Source: Subtercola lobariae
GTDB lineage: Bacteria > Actinomycetota > Actinomycetes > Actinomycetales > Microbacteriaceae
Direction of reading: 5' to 3'
Assembly (NCBI RefSeq): GCF_014640255.1
Contig: NZ_BMGP01000001.1
Location: 833,013-897,012, forward strand
Length of the DNA stretch: 64,000 nt
Shown: positions 15,054 through 23,706 of the stretch, one piece after another
Position numbering within the stretch: position 1 is the stretch's first letter
How the letters are laid out: the number at the start of each line of letters is the position of its first letter
Position numbers and translations under genes: made by a program
Notes under the pieces: model-generated
The model's database searches: none
Seen by the model: only the letters and a program-made list of their open reading frames with translations
Told to the model about the DNA's origin: nothing

Positions 15054-16442
15054 ATGAATACACTCCTCCAAGACGCATCTCTTATGCTCGACGCACAGAA
15101 GGCGGCGGCTCGCGTGGGTCTTCTCTCTGACACCATCATCGTCAACGGCGGTCGCCCGTTGCGCGGCCGCATCGACGTTCGCGGGGCCAAGAACCTGGTC
15201 ACCAAGGCCATGGTCGCCTCGCTGCTCGGCGACACGAAGAGCGTTCTGCGCGACGTTCCCGACATCAGCGATGTGCACGTCGTTTCGCGTCTGCTCGAGA
15301 TTCACGGTGTCGAGATCACGGGCAGCCCCGAATCGGGCACCCTGGTGCTCGACCCGACGAACGTGGCGATTGCCCAGAGTGCCGAGATTGACGCGCTCTC
15401 GGGCTCGAGCCGCATTCCGATTCTGTTCTGCGGCCCGCTGCTGCACCGCTTGGGTCACGCATTCATTCCCGACCTCGGCGGCTGCCGTATCGGCGACCGC
15501 CCCATCGACTTTCACCTCGACGCCCTGCGCGCCTTCGGTGCCGTGGTCGACAAGCTGCCGAGCGGCATCAACATCACTGCTCCCAACGGGTTGAAGGGCG
15601 CGAACATCGAGCTGCCCTACCCGAGCGTGGGTGCCACAGAGCAGGTTCTGCTCACCGGTGTTCGTGCCAAGGGCATCACTGAGCTGAAGAATGCGGCCAT
15701 CGAGCCCGAGATCATGGATCTGATCGCGGTGCTGCAGAAGATGGGCGCCATCATCTCCATCGAGCCGAACCGCGTCATCCTCATCGAGGGCGTCGACAGC
15801 CTCAAGGGGTATGACCACCGCGCACTGTTCGACCGCAACGAGGCCGCGAGCTGGGCATCCGCTGCCCTCGCCACGAAGGGTGACATCTTCTGCGTGGGCG
15901 CCAAGCAGCAAGAGATGATGACGTTCTTGAACGTCTTTCGCAAGATCGGCGGCGACTTCGACATCGAAGAAGACGGCATTCGCTTCTTCCACCCGGGCGG
16001 CGACCTCAAGCCGGTCGTCATCGAGACCGACGTGCACCCGGGCTTCATGACCGATTGGCAGCAGCCGCTCATCGTTGCTCTCACACAGGCCATCGGCACT
16101 TCTGTCGTGCACGAGACCGTCTACGAGAACCGCTTTGGCTTCACCGAGGCCCTGGTCGAGATGGGTGCCGACATCACGGTGCACAAAGACGGGCTCGAGG
16201 GCGAAGGCCGTCGGGTTCCACGTCGTGCACTCGAGCAGGCCGCGGTCATCACCGGGCCCACGAAGCTGCACGGAGCAGACATCGAGGTTCCCGACCTGCG
16301 CGGCGGCTTCAGCCACCTCATCGCAGCGCTCACGGCTCAAGGCCGGTCGCGCGTGAGCAATGTCGGGCTGATCAGCCGGGGCTACGGTGACTTCACCGGC
16401 AAGCTCGAGAAGCTGGGAGCAGACTTCTCCTTCGCGGCATAA
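15054..16442 (+). CDS. murA: UDP-N-acetylglucosamine 1-carboxyvinyltransferase
   Basis: 462 aa, EPSP-synthase fold enzyme that adds enolpyruvate to UDP-GlcNAc, the first committed peptidoglycan step. VRGAKNLVTKAM near the N terminus carries the substrate-binding Lys-Asn pair. The catalytic Cys is in DLGGCRIGDRPIDFHL, so the enzyme is of the fosfomycin-sensitive type by this residue. About 40 residues longer than E. coli MurA (419). The start is the ATG at 15054; it could also be ATG 15084 within LMLDAQ. Part of the leuC-leuD-murA-plsC-gpsA-ddl string. Confidence 0.95.
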   Translation: MNTLLQDASLMLDAQKAAARVGLLSDTIIVNGGRPLRGRIDVRGAKNLVTKAMVASLLGDTKSVLRDVPDISDVHVVSRLLEIHGVEITGSPESGTLVLDPTNVAIAQSAEIDALSGSSRIPILFCGPLLHRLGHAFIPDLGGCRIGDRPIDFHLDALRAFGAVVDKLPSGINITAPNGLKGANIELPYPSVGATEQVLLTGVRAKGITELKNAAIEPEIMDLIAVLQKMGAIISIEPNRVILIEGVDSLKGYDHRALFDRNEAASWASAALATKGDIFCVGAKQQEMMTFLNVFRKIGGDFDIEEDGIRFFHPGGDLKPVVIETDVHPGFMTDWQQPLIVALTQAIGTSVVHETVYENRFGFTEALVEMGADITVHKDGLEGEGRRVPRRALEQAAVITGPTKLHGADIEVPDLRGGFSHLIAALTAQGRSRVSNVGLISRGYGDFTGKLEKLGADFSFAA

Positions 16443-16451
16443 CGCCTGCCG

Positions 16452-17180
16452 ATGGCGAGCGAGAAGAATTTCACCTTTCGCGTACTCGCGGCACCGGCCA
16501 TCGCATTTATGATGGCCATCTCGAAGCTCGACGTGCAGAACGGCGAGAAGCTGCCGAAGACGGGCTCGTTCGTGCTGACCCCCAACCACTTCAGCGACAT
16601 CGACCCGGTGGTCATCGGATGGTCGGTGTGGCGGCTCGGGCGAGTGCCGAGGTTTCTCGCGAAGGCGTCACTGTTCAGCGTTCCGGTGCTCGGTTCGGCG
16701 CTGCGGGCCGTGCGGCAGGTTCCGGTAGAGCGCGCGACGAAAACGTCGGGCGGCATGGCCATCTCTGCTGCACACGACCTCGCAGCATCGGGTGAGGGCG
16801 TCATCGTGTACCCCGAAGGAACGCTCACCCGCGAACCGTCGTTGTGGCCGATGCGTGGCAAGACCGGCGCCGTGCGCATCGCGCTCGAGAACAACGTCGA
16901 GGTGATTCCGGTGGCTCATTGGGGAACCCAGCAGATTCTGCCGCGCTGGAGCAAGAAGATCAGTCTGTTTCCACGCAAAACCGTGCACGTGAGGTTCGGC
17001 GATGCCGTCGATCTGAGCCGTTTCAGGGGAGAAGCCCTGACCCAGAACGCGCTCGTCGAGGCGACGGAACTGGTGATGGCGGCCATCACGTCGCTTGTCG
17101 AAGAGCTTCGCGGCGAAAAAGCCCCGGCCGAGCGCTGGAACCCGGCCCAACACAACCAAACAGAATACGGGGCGCTCTAA
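16452..17180 (+). CDS. plsC: 1-acyl-sn-glycerol-3-phosphate acyltransferase
   Basis: 242 aa. Acylates lysophosphatidic acid for phospholipid synthesis at the membrane. The PlsC block I is NHFSDID (NHx4D) and block III is YPEGTLTREP; there is a hydrophobic N-terminal segment, FRVLAAPAIAFMMAIS. The stop TAA at 17178-17180 abuts the gpsA ATG at 17181, so it is one transcriptional unit with gpsA. Paralogue specificity is uncertain, but the motif set is complete. Confidence 0.9.
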   Translation: MASEKNFTFRVLAAPAIAFMMAISKLDVQNGEKLPKTGSFVLTPNHFSDIDPVVIGWSVWRLGRVPRFLAKASLFSVPVLGSALRAVRQVPVERATKTSGGMAISAAHDLAASGEGVIVYPEGTLTREPSLWPMRGKTGAVRIALENNVEVIPVAHWGTQQILPRWSKKISLFPRKTVHVRFGDAVDLSRFRGEALTQNALVEATELVMAAITSLVEELRGEKAPAERWNPAQHNQTEYGAL

Positions 17181-18326
17181 ATGGCCAGGCGAAACAAGGT
17201 GAAGGTGATCGACGCGCCGCCGCGTAAGGTCACCATTCTCGGTGCCGGCAGCTGGGGCACCACGTTCGGCAAGATTCTGGCCGACGGGGGAGCCGATGTG
17301 ACCCTGTGGGCTCGTCGCCCCGAATTGGCTCGCGAGATCAATGAGGCGAAGCGCAACAGCGATTACCTGCCGGGCATCAATCTGCCGCCGAGCATCCGCG
17401 CCACCGCGAGCCTCGAGGCAGCGGTCAACGGTGCCGCCATGGTGTTCGTGTCGATTCCGAGCCAGTCGTTGCGCTCGAACCTCGATGCGCTGAAACCGCT
17501 CGTGAGCGATGAGGCGATTGTCATCAGCCTGATGAAGGGTGTCGAGAAGGGCACTGGGCTGCGCATGAGCCAGGTGCTCGAGCAGGGTCTCGACATCGAT
17601 CGTGAGCGGCTCGCTGTAGCATCCGGACCCAACCTGGCGCTCGAGATCGCGAAAGAGCAGCCGACGGCAGCCGTCATTGCGTCTGACAACCTGGCGACAG
17701 CCGAAGCCGTGGCTATGGTCGCCACGAACCGATATTTTCGCTCGTTCGTCAACACCGACGTGGTGGGAACCGAATTCGGCGGGGTGCTGAAGAACCTCAT
17801 CGCCGTGGCCATCGGCATCGTCGACGGGGTCGGCTACGGCGAGAACACGAAAGCCTCCATCATCACGCGCGGGCTCGCCGAAATGACGGCGTTCGCCATG
17901 GCGTACGGCGCGCATCCCGAGACCATGGCTGGGCTTGCGGGCCTCGGCGACCTCATCGCCACCAGCAGCTCGCCGCTCTCGCGCAACAACACCGCGGGGC
18001 GACTGCTCGGCCAGGGGTACAGCTTCGCCGATGTGGTGGGGCGCATGCAGCAGACGGCCGAAGGGCTGGCCTCGGTTGCGCCGATTCTTACTCTCGCCGC
18101 CGCCCGCGGAGTCGACATGCCCATCGTGCAGCAGGTCAGCCAGGTGCTAGCCGGTACGCTGAACCCTCGAGATATTGCACCTCATCTCACGACAGATTCA
18201 CTCGAACCCCAGGGCGAAAGGCCGAATGATGGCAGACAAAACCGTGGTGGCTCTGCTCTTTGGCGGCCGTTCCAGCGAGCATTCAATCAGTTGCGCGACG
18301 GCGGGCGGGGTTCTTCGGGCGATTGA
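17181..18326 (+). CDS. gpsA: NAD(P)H-dependent glycerol-3-phosphate dehydrogenase
   Basis: 381 aa. Converts dihydroxyacetone phosphate to sn-glycerol-3-phosphate for lipid synthesis, matching plsC upstream. Rossmann motif VTILGAGSWGTTFGKIL, central MKGVEKGTG, and the catalytic Lys in FGGVLKNLIAVAIGIVDG. Conserved sequence ends near PHLTT; the last 45 or so residues (QGERPNDGRQNRGG...) are unlike the family and overlap the ddl reading frame by 101 nt. The tail may be real or the result of a lost stop or frameshift near 18190. Starts right at the plsC stop. Confidence 0.93.
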   Translation: MARRNKVKVIDAPPRKVTILGAGSWGTTFGKILADGGADVTLWARRPELAREINEAKRNSDYLPGINLPPSIRATASLEAAVNGAAMVFVSIPSQSLRSNLDALKPLVSDEAIVISLMKGVEKGTGLRMSQVLEQGLDIDRERLAVASGPNLALEIAKEQPTAAVIASDNLATAEAVAMVATNRYFRSFVNTDVVGTEFGGVLKNLIAVAIGIVDGVGYGENTKASIITRGLAEMTAFAMAYGAHPETMAGLAGLGDLIATSSSPLSRNNTAGRLLGQGYSFADVVGRMQQTAEGLASVAPILTLAAARGVDMPIVQQVSQVLAGTLNPRDIAPHLTTDSLEPQGERPNDGRQNRGGSALWRPFQRAFNQLRDGGRGSSGD

Positions 18327-19332
18327 TCGCTCGCGCTACGAGGTGATTCCGGTGGGAATCACCCACGACGGGGCGTTCGTGCTCGAAGACGACGACGCCA
18401 CCAAGTTCACGCTCGACCCGGCGCACTTGCCTGAGGTGCACGACAACGGTACGCGTGTGCACTGGCCCGAGAGCGCGGTCTCGCGTGAGCTGACGGTGGT
18501 GGATGCCCAGGGTGCCGTTCGCTTGCTCGGCGCCGTCGACGTGGTCTTTCCCATTCTGCACGGGCCCTACGGCGAAGACGGCACCATTCAGGGGCTGCTC
18601 GATCTCGTCGGGCTGCCGTACGTCGGCGCGGGCGTGCTCGCCTCCGCCCTCGGTATGGACAAGCACTTCACCAAGACCGTGCTCTCGCAGGCCGGAATCG
18701 CGGTGGCGCCGTGGCACACGGTGACTGCGCGCGAATGGGCGTCGTCGCCGTCGTCGGTTGCCGATCTCGTGGGTTCTCTCGCCCTGCCCGTCTTCGTCAA
18801 GCCGGCACGAGCCGGGTCGTCGGTCGGTGTGAGCAAAGTCAAAGAATGGGGCGAGCTGGCCGCGGCGATGACCGTTGCTTTCGCCGAAGACGACCGCGTG
18901 CTCATCGAGGAGGGCATCGTGGGGCGCGAGGTGGAATGCGGCGTGCTGCAGGGTCGTTCGGGGGCTTCGGCACGGGCATCCGTCGCCGGTGAGATCGTGA
19001 TGACGGGCCGCGAGTTCTACGATTTCGACGCGAAGTACCTTGACGCGCCGGGCATCGAGTTGGTCTGCCCCGCCGATCTGACGGCTGCCGAACTCGCCGA
19101 GATGCAGTCGCTCGCCGTGCGGGCGTTCGCGGCCATCGGTTGCGAGGGGTTGGCGCGAGTCGACTTCTTCTTGACGCCGGGTGGATTCGTCATCAACGAG
19201 ATCAACACGATGCCGGGGTTCACGCCGATTTCGATGTTTCCGAAGTGCTGGATCGCAACGGGGCTGAGCTACCCGGAGATCATCGACGAGCTCATCGCGC
19301 TCGCGCTTGAGCCGTACGCTTTCGCGCGGTAG
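18226..19332 (+). CDS. ddl: D-alanine--D-alanine ligase
   Basis: 368 aa, ATP-grasp ligase forming D-Ala-D-Ala for peptidoglycan. Family marks: LLFGGRSSEHSISC near the start, GKYxD-like PILHGPYGEDGTIQGLLD, PVFVKPARAGSSVGVSKV and the C-terminal INEINTMPGFTPISMFPK. Start is ATG 18226, or the adjacent ATG 18229; AAAGG is 4 or 7 nt upstream. Both lie inside the gpsA 3' end. Convergent with the aldo/keto reductase across a 20-bp minisatellite. Confidence 0.95.
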   Translation: MMADKTVVALLFGGRSSEHSISCATAGGVLRAIDRSRYEVIPVGITHDGAFVLEDDDATKFTLDPAHLPEVHDNGTRVHWPESAVSRELTVVDAQGAVRLLGAVDVVFPILHGPYGEDGTIQGLLDLVGLPYVGAGVLASALGMDKHFTKTVLSQAGIAVAPWHTVTAREWASSPSSVADLVGSLALPVFVKPARAGSSVGVSKVKEWGELAAAMTVAFAEDDRVLIEEGIVGREVECGVLQGRSGASARASVAGEIVMTGREFYDFDAKYLDAPGIELVCPADLTAAELAEMQSLAVRAFAAIGCEGLARVDFFLTPGGFVINEINTMPGFTPISMFPKCWIATGLSYPEIIDELIALALEPYAFAR

Positions 19333-19350
19333 CTGCCGGGCCTGAGCGCA

Positions 19351-19430
19351 CAGGGCCTCAACTCAGCGCTCAGGGCCTCAGCTGAGCATTCAGGGCCTGA
19401 TCTCAGCGCTCAGGGCCTCAGCTCGCGCTG
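19351..19430. repeat. 20-bp tandem repeat (4 copies)
   Basis: Four exact-length units beginning CAGGGCCT (at 19351, 19371, 19391, 19411) between the convergent ddl and aldo/keto reductase genes. Each unit has partial dyad symmetry (AGCGCT, CAGCTGAG). The last unit provides the stop codon region and final residues of the reductase, so repeat change could alter its C terminus. Confidence 0.85.
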
Positions 19431-20264
19431 CCGGTCGGGAACCATGTTCATCGTGTCGGGGTTCGGGCCGGTGCGGTCGTCGCGATTGAGCGCGGTGATG
19501 GCGGTCACATCGTCGTCGCTCAGCTCGAAGTCGAAAAGGTCGAAGTTCTCGGCGACGCGCGCCGGTGTCGTGGACTTCGGAAAGACGATGTCTCCGCGCT
19601 GAATATGCCAGCGCAAGGTCACCTGAGCAGGCGTTTTGCCGTGGCGAGCGGCGATGGCTCCGATGGTCTCGTCACCCAGCACCTTGCCTTGCGCAATGGG
19701 TGACCACGCTTCTGTAGCGATGCCGTTCGCGCGATTCTGCTCGCGCAGTGCGTCTTGGGTGAAATACGGATGCACTTCGATCTGATTCACGGCAGGAATC
19801 ACGTCTGTGGCGGCCAGCAGCCGCTCGAGGTGCTGCGGCTGAAAGTTCGACACACCGATGGCCCGCACAGCGCACGACGCGAGCAGTTCTTCGAAGACCT
19901 GCCAGGTCTCGACGAAGTCGGCCACCTCGTCGGCCGGCCAGTCGATGAGAAACAGGTCGAGGTAGTCGAATCCGAGTTCACCGAGGGTGCGCTCGAAGGC
20001 CCACCGGGCATCCGTCGGCGCATGAAAACCGTTGCCCAGCTTGCTCGTGACGAATACCTCGCTGCGCGGCAACCCTGATTCGACGACTGCCAGCCCCACC
20101 TGCTTCTCGTTTCGGTACGACTGCGCGGTGTCGATGTGACGGTAGCCCACCTCGAGGGCGCTGAGGGTGGCCTGCTGGGCCTCATCGACGGGTACCTGAA
20201 AGACGCCGAACCCGAGCTGCGGAATCTCGACACCGTTATTGAGGGTCACCATCGGTACTGTCAT
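19410..20264 (-). CDS. Aldo/keto reductase with His-to-Asp catalytic substitution
   Basis: 284-aa AKR5-like reductase (2,5-diketo-D-gluconate reductase type). Catalytic Asp45 (HIDTA), Tyr50 and Lys75 (VTSKL) are present. Residue 108, always His in LIHWP for this subfamily, is Asp here (FLIDWPADE). The neighbour at 20416-21249 keeps His at the same position. In human AKR1D, His to Glu at this site changes carbonyl reduction to double-bond reduction, so altered chemistry is possible. The last residues lie in the 20-bp repeat. The 13-bp repeat array lies in its upstream region. Confidence 0.87.
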   Translation of the reverse strand: MTVPMVTLNNGVEIPQLGFGVFQVPVDEAQQATLSALEVGYRHIDTAQSYRNEKQVGLAVVESGLPRSEVFVTSKLGNGFHAPTDARWAFERTLGELGFDYLDLFLIDWPADEVADFVETWQVFEELLASCAVRAIGVSNFQPQHLERLLAATDVIPAVNQIEVHPYFTQDALREQNRANGIATEAWSPIAQGKVLGDETIGAIAARHGKTPAQVTLRWHIQRGDIVFPKSTTPARVAENFDLFDFELSDDDVTAITALNRDDRTGPNPDTMNMVPDRQRELRP

Positions 20265-20305
20265 GTCTCAACGCTACAGCGCGGGCCGCGGCTGGAGACA
20301 CGGCG

Positions 20306-20409
20306 CACGCGGCAGGCAAACGCGGCAGGAAAACGCGGCAAAGAAACGCAGCAGTGACACGCGGCAATGAAACGCTGCAGGGAAACGCGTTAGGGAAGCG
20401 CGGCAGTGA
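20306..20409. repeat. 13-bp tandem repeat (8 copies)
   Basis: Eight 13-bp units of consensus AACGCGGCAGGGA fill the gap between the two tandem aldo/keto reductase genes, exactly in register from 20306 to 20409. The array occupies most of the 151-bp spacer and so lies where the promoter and leader of the downstream reductase (19410-20264, minus strand) should be. No protein is encoded. Confidence 0.85.
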
Positions 20410-20415
20410 CGCCCG

Positions 20416-21249
20416 TCAGCGCGGAATGTGGTTGAACTCGTCAGGGTTCGGGCCGGTGCGCTCGTCGCGGTTCAGCGCTGTGATGGCGAGCACGTCTTGG
20501 TCGGTGAGCTCGAAGTCGAAGATGTTGAAGTTCGAGACGACACGCTCGCGAGTTACGGACTTCGGAAAGACGATGTCGCCGCGCTGAATGTGCCAGCGCA
20601 GAGTCACCTGAGCGGGAGTCTTGCCGAGACGTTCGGCGATGTCGACGATGGTGGGGTCGTCGAGCACCTTGCCTTGGGCGATGGGTGACCAGGCTTCGGT
20701 GGCGATTGAGTGGTCACGGTTGAAAGTGCGCACGTCGTCTTGGGTGAGATAGGGGTGAATTTCGATCTGGTTGACCGCCGGCACGACCTCCGTCTCTTTG
20801 ATCAGGCGCTCGAGGTGGTGGGGTTGAAAGTTCGAGACACCGATAGAACGAACGCGGCCGCCGGCAAGCATCTCTTGCATCGCTTGCCAGGTTTCGACGT
20901 AGTCACCCACGGCGGGCAGCGGCCAATGGATGAGAAAGAGATCGAGATATTCGAAGCCGAGGGCGTCGAGAGTCTTGTCGAAGGCCTGCAGGGCATCCGG
21001 TTTCGCGTGAAAGCCGTTGTTCAGTTTGCTCGTCACGAACACGTCTTCGCGGTTCAGGCCCGACGCAGCGACGGCCTGCCCAACCTCTTTTTCGTTGCCG
21101 TACATTTCGGCGGTGTCGATGTGACGGTAGCCCACCTCGAGTGCCGTCAGGGTCGCCTCTTGCGTGTCGGCAGGGTCGATCTGAAACACTCCGAACCCGA
21201 GCTGCGGAATCGTTTGGCCATTGTTCAAAGTCACGAGAGAAACTGTCAT
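20416..21249 (-). CDS. Aldo/keto reductase (2,5-diketo-D-gluconate reductase-like)
   Basis: 277 aa, soluble NADPH-dependent (beta/alpha)8 barrel reductase of carbonyls. Full catalytic tetrad: Asp45 in HIDTAEMY, Tyr50, Lys75 in VTSKL, His108 in LIHWP. The C terminus IPKSV-like IVFPKSVTRERVVSN binds the cofactor phosphate. It is a close paralogue of the gene at 19410 (same length, near-identical motifs), a tandem duplication. Divergent from the M3 peptidase at 21331; the gap is 81 bp. Confidence 0.9.
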   Translation of the reverse strand: MTVSLVTLNNGQTIPQLGFGVFQIDPADTQEATLTALEVGYRHIDTAEMYGNEKEVGQAVAASGLNREDVFVTSKLNNGFHAKPDALQAFDKTLDALGFEYLDLFLIHWPLPAVGDYVETWQAMQEMLAGGRVRSIGVSNFQPHHLERLIKETEVVPAVNQIEIHPYLTQDDVRTFNRDHSIATEAWSPIAQGKVLDDPTIVDIAERLGKTPAQVTLRWHIQRGDIVFPKSVTRERVVSNFNIFDFELTDQDVLAITALNRDERTGPNPDEFNHIPR

Positions 21250-21330
21250 GCCTTCACGCTACGCGCGGCCCCGTCACCTGCCCAATTTGCGCCCGGGGGT
21301 TGCTTTTGCGCGGGGGCCTAGGCTCGAAGC

Positions 21331-23361
21331 ATGACGAATCCGTTCTTCGAGCCGAGCGCATTGCCGTTCGGGCTGCCCCCGTTCGCCGAGATACGCGACG
21401 AGCACTACGCGCCTGCGTTCGAGCGAGGGCTGGCCGAGCACCTGGCTGAAATCGAGGCGATTGTGGGCAGCGTGGATGCCCCGACCTTCGACAACACGAT
21501 CGTCGAGCTCGAGCGCGGCGGTCAGACCCTCTCGCGCGTTGCGGCGGTGTTCTTCAACAAGGCCTCTGCTGACAGCAACGCCGTGACCGATTCGCTCGAA
21601 GAAGAGCTGGCACCGCGGCTGGCAGCCCACTCCGATGCGATTCGACTGAACGGGGTGCTTTACGAGCGCATTCGCACGGTTTACGAGGTTCGGGAGTCGC
21701 TCGACCCCGAGTCGCGTTACCTCGTCGAGCGGTACTTCGCTGAATTCACGCAGGCCGGCGCGGGGCTCGATGCCGACGCGAAGCGGCGTCTCACCGAGCT
21801 GAACCAGAAGCTCTCGACGCTCACCACCCGGTTCGAGAAGAACCTGTTGGCCGACACGAACGAGCTGGCAGTGGTGGTCGACGATGTCGCCGAGCTCGAG
21901 GGGCTCGGCGAGGGCGAGATTTCGGCCGCGGCTGCTGCAGCGAGCGAGCGGGGGCTGCCAGCAAAGTATGTGATCACGTTGGTGCTGCCCACCGGGCATC
22001 CGTACCTCGCATCGCTCACCAACCGGGCGCTTCGCGAACGCATCATGAGCGCTTCACGCTCGCGCGGTGGCCACGGCGGCAGCTACGACAACCGGTCGAT
22101 CGTGCTCGAATTCGCCCGCCTTCGCGCCGAGCGCGCCGAGTTGCTCGGGTTCGCCAGCCACGCGGCCTTCGTCACGAGCGACGAAACCGCGAAGACGCCC
22201 GAGGCCGTGCTCGCCCTGCTGAGTCAGCTCGCCGGGCCCGCCGCTCGCAATGCGCGGGCCGAGATGGATGCCCTGCAAGCCCTCATCGGCGACGAGTTCG
22301 AGCTCGCCGCCCACGACTGGGCGTACTACAGCGAAAAGGTGCGTAAGGCGACCTACGACGTCGACACAAGCGAGATGCGCCCGTACTTCGAGGCCGAACG
22401 TGTGCTTCACGACGGCGTGTTTTTCGCGGCGTCTCATCTCTACGGGGTGAGTTTCACCGAGCGCACCGATCTCGTGGGCTACCACCCCGAGGTTCGCGTC
22501 TTCGAGGTGCGCAACGAAGACGGGTCGCCCGTCGGTCTCTACCTGCTCGACCTGTACACGCGAGACTCGAAGCGCGGGGGCGCGTGGATGAACTCGCTCA
22601 TATCGCAGAATGAACTGCTCGGGCATCCGGTGGTCGTCACCAACAACCTCAACGTGCCCAAGCCCGCCGACGATATGCCCACGTTGCTCACCTACAGCGA
22701 GGTGACCACGTTCTTTCACGAGTTCGGCCACGCGTTGCACGGACTCTTCGCGCGAGTGAAGTACCCGAAATTCGCGGGAACGAACGTGTTTCGCGACTTC
22801 GTAGAGTTTCCCAGCCAGGTCAACGAAATGTGGATGCTCTGGCCCGACGTTCTGGCGAACTACGCCGTGCACCACGAAACCGGTGCCCCGATGCCGCCCG
22901 AGCTCGTTGAAAAGCTGCAGGCCTCTGCGGGGTTCAACGAGGGGTTCGCCACCTCCGAGTACCTGGCGGCTGCGTTACTCGACCAGGCATGGCATGGCCT
23001 TTCGGTGGCTGACTCGGCGTCGGTCGACGACGTGTCGGTGTTCGAGGCGGCGGCGTTAGCCGCGGCAGGGCTCGACAACCCTGCGGTGCCCACACGGTAC
23101 TCGAGCACCTACTTCGCCCACACCTTCTCAGGTGGCTACGACGCGGGCTACTACTCCTACATCTGGAGCGAAATACTCGACGCCGACACCGTGGAGTGGT
23201 TTCGAGCCAACGGCGGCCTTACGCGCGCGAATGGCGACCGTTTTCGCTCCCGCCTGCTCGGCGTGGGCGGTTCGCACGACCCGCTCGACGCATTCGTCGA
23301 CTTCCGCGGTCGCCCGGCCGAAATCGCCCCTCTCCTCGACCGCCGCGGACTGAACGCCTAG
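21331..23361 (+). CDS. M3 family oligopeptidase / peptidyl-dipeptidase (Dcp/PrlC-like)
   Basis: 676-aa cytoplasmic zinc metallopeptidase degrading short peptides. The zinc site is FFHEFGHALHG (HExxH), with the third ligand Glu in the downstream FRDFVEFPSQVNEMW helix. Length matches oligopeptidase A and Dcp (about 680 aa). The start ATG follows TAGGCT plus 6 nt (21319-21330), suggesting a leaderless transcript with no Shine-Dalgarno. Not part of an operon with the downstream toxin-antitoxin pair. Confidence 0.93.
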   Translation: MTNPFFEPSALPFGLPPFAEIRDEHYAPAFERGLAEHLAEIEAIVGSVDAPTFDNTIVELERGGQTLSRVAAVFFNKASADSNAVTDSLEEELAPRLAAHSDAIRLNGVLYERIRTVYEVRESLDPESRYLVERYFAEFTQAGAGLDADAKRRLTELNQKLSTLTTRFEKNLLADTNELAVVVDDVAELEGLGEGEISAAAAAASERGLPAKYVITLVLPTGHPYLASLTNRALRERIMSASRSRGGHGGSYDNRSIVLEFARLRAERAELLGFASHAAFVTSDETAKTPEAVLALLSQLAGPAARNARAEMDALQALIGDEFELAAHDWAYYSEKVRKATYDVDTSEMRPYFEAERVLHDGVFFAASHLYGVSFTERTDLVGYHPEVRVFEVRNEDGSPVGLYLLDLYTRDSKRGGAWMNSLISQNELLGHPVVVTNNLNVPKPADDMPTLLTYSEVTTFFHEFGHALHGLFARVKYPKFAGTNVFRDFVEFPSQVNEMWMLWPDVLANYAVHHETGAPMPPELVEKLQASAGFNEGFATSEYLAAALLDQAWHGLSVADSASVDDVSVFEAAALAAAGLDNPAVPTRYSSTYFAHTFSGGYDAGYYSYIWSEILDADTVEWFRANGGLTRANGDRFRSRLLGVGGSHDPLDAFVDFRGRPAEIAPLLDRRGLNA

Positions 23362-23395
23362 CTTCTTACAACCACAACCGCTATCCTGTTGTCCG

Positions 23396-23423
23396 TTGTA
23401 CACGGTGGCGATATTTTGTACAA
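23396..23423. promoter_or_regulatory. Paired TGTACA sites, candidate antitoxin operator
   Basis: TTGTACA at 23396-23402 and TTGTACAA at 23416-23423, with TGTACA cores exactly 20 bp apart (two helical turns), directly before the antitoxin ATG at 23431. Phd/YefM antitoxins bind palindromes overlapping their own promoter, so this is the likely autoregulatory site. Confidence 0.55.
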
Positions 23424-23430
23424 TTTGTTC

Positions 23431-23706
23431 ATGACGATTCTCTCCGATGTACCCGTCTCTGCGGCACGGCAGCAGCTTGCTTCGATAGTGAATCAGGTGC
23501 GCACCGAGCATGAGCCCGTTTATCTTGAGCGTCACGGCAAGCGGGTTGCGGCACTGATCGATTCTGACGATCTCGCTCACCTCATCGCTCTAGCAGAAGA
23601 CATGACCGACATTCGAGAAGCCGAACTGGCTCGCGAAGAGATGCTGCGAACCGGTGAGACTCCTGTTCCCTGGGCAGAGGTGAAGGCAGAACTCGGACTT
23701 TCGTGA
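23431..23706 (+). CDS. Phd/YefM-type antitoxin
   Basis: 91 aa. The N terminus is typical of Phd/YefM: VPVSAARQQLASIVNQVRTEHEPVYLERHGKRVAALIDSDD, the DNA-binding and dimer domain. The acidic C-terminal half should wrap and neutralise the toxin. ATG 23431 is preferred since upstream in-frame codons cross the operator. The stop overlaps the toxin GTG start by 4 nt (GTGA), as is common for antitoxin-toxin pairs. Confidence 0.9.
   Translation: MTILSDVPVSAARQQLASIVNQVRTEHEPVYLERHGKRVAALIDSDDLAHLIALAEDMTDIREAELAREEMLRTGETPVPWAEVKAELGLS

Noticed and set aside
14982..16589. 535-residue open frame on the minus strand opposite murA
   Set aside because: Composition (Val/Asp/Arg/His-rich with no recognisable domain) is that of an antisense shadow of a high-GC gene; murA on the plus strand is fully supported by motifs.
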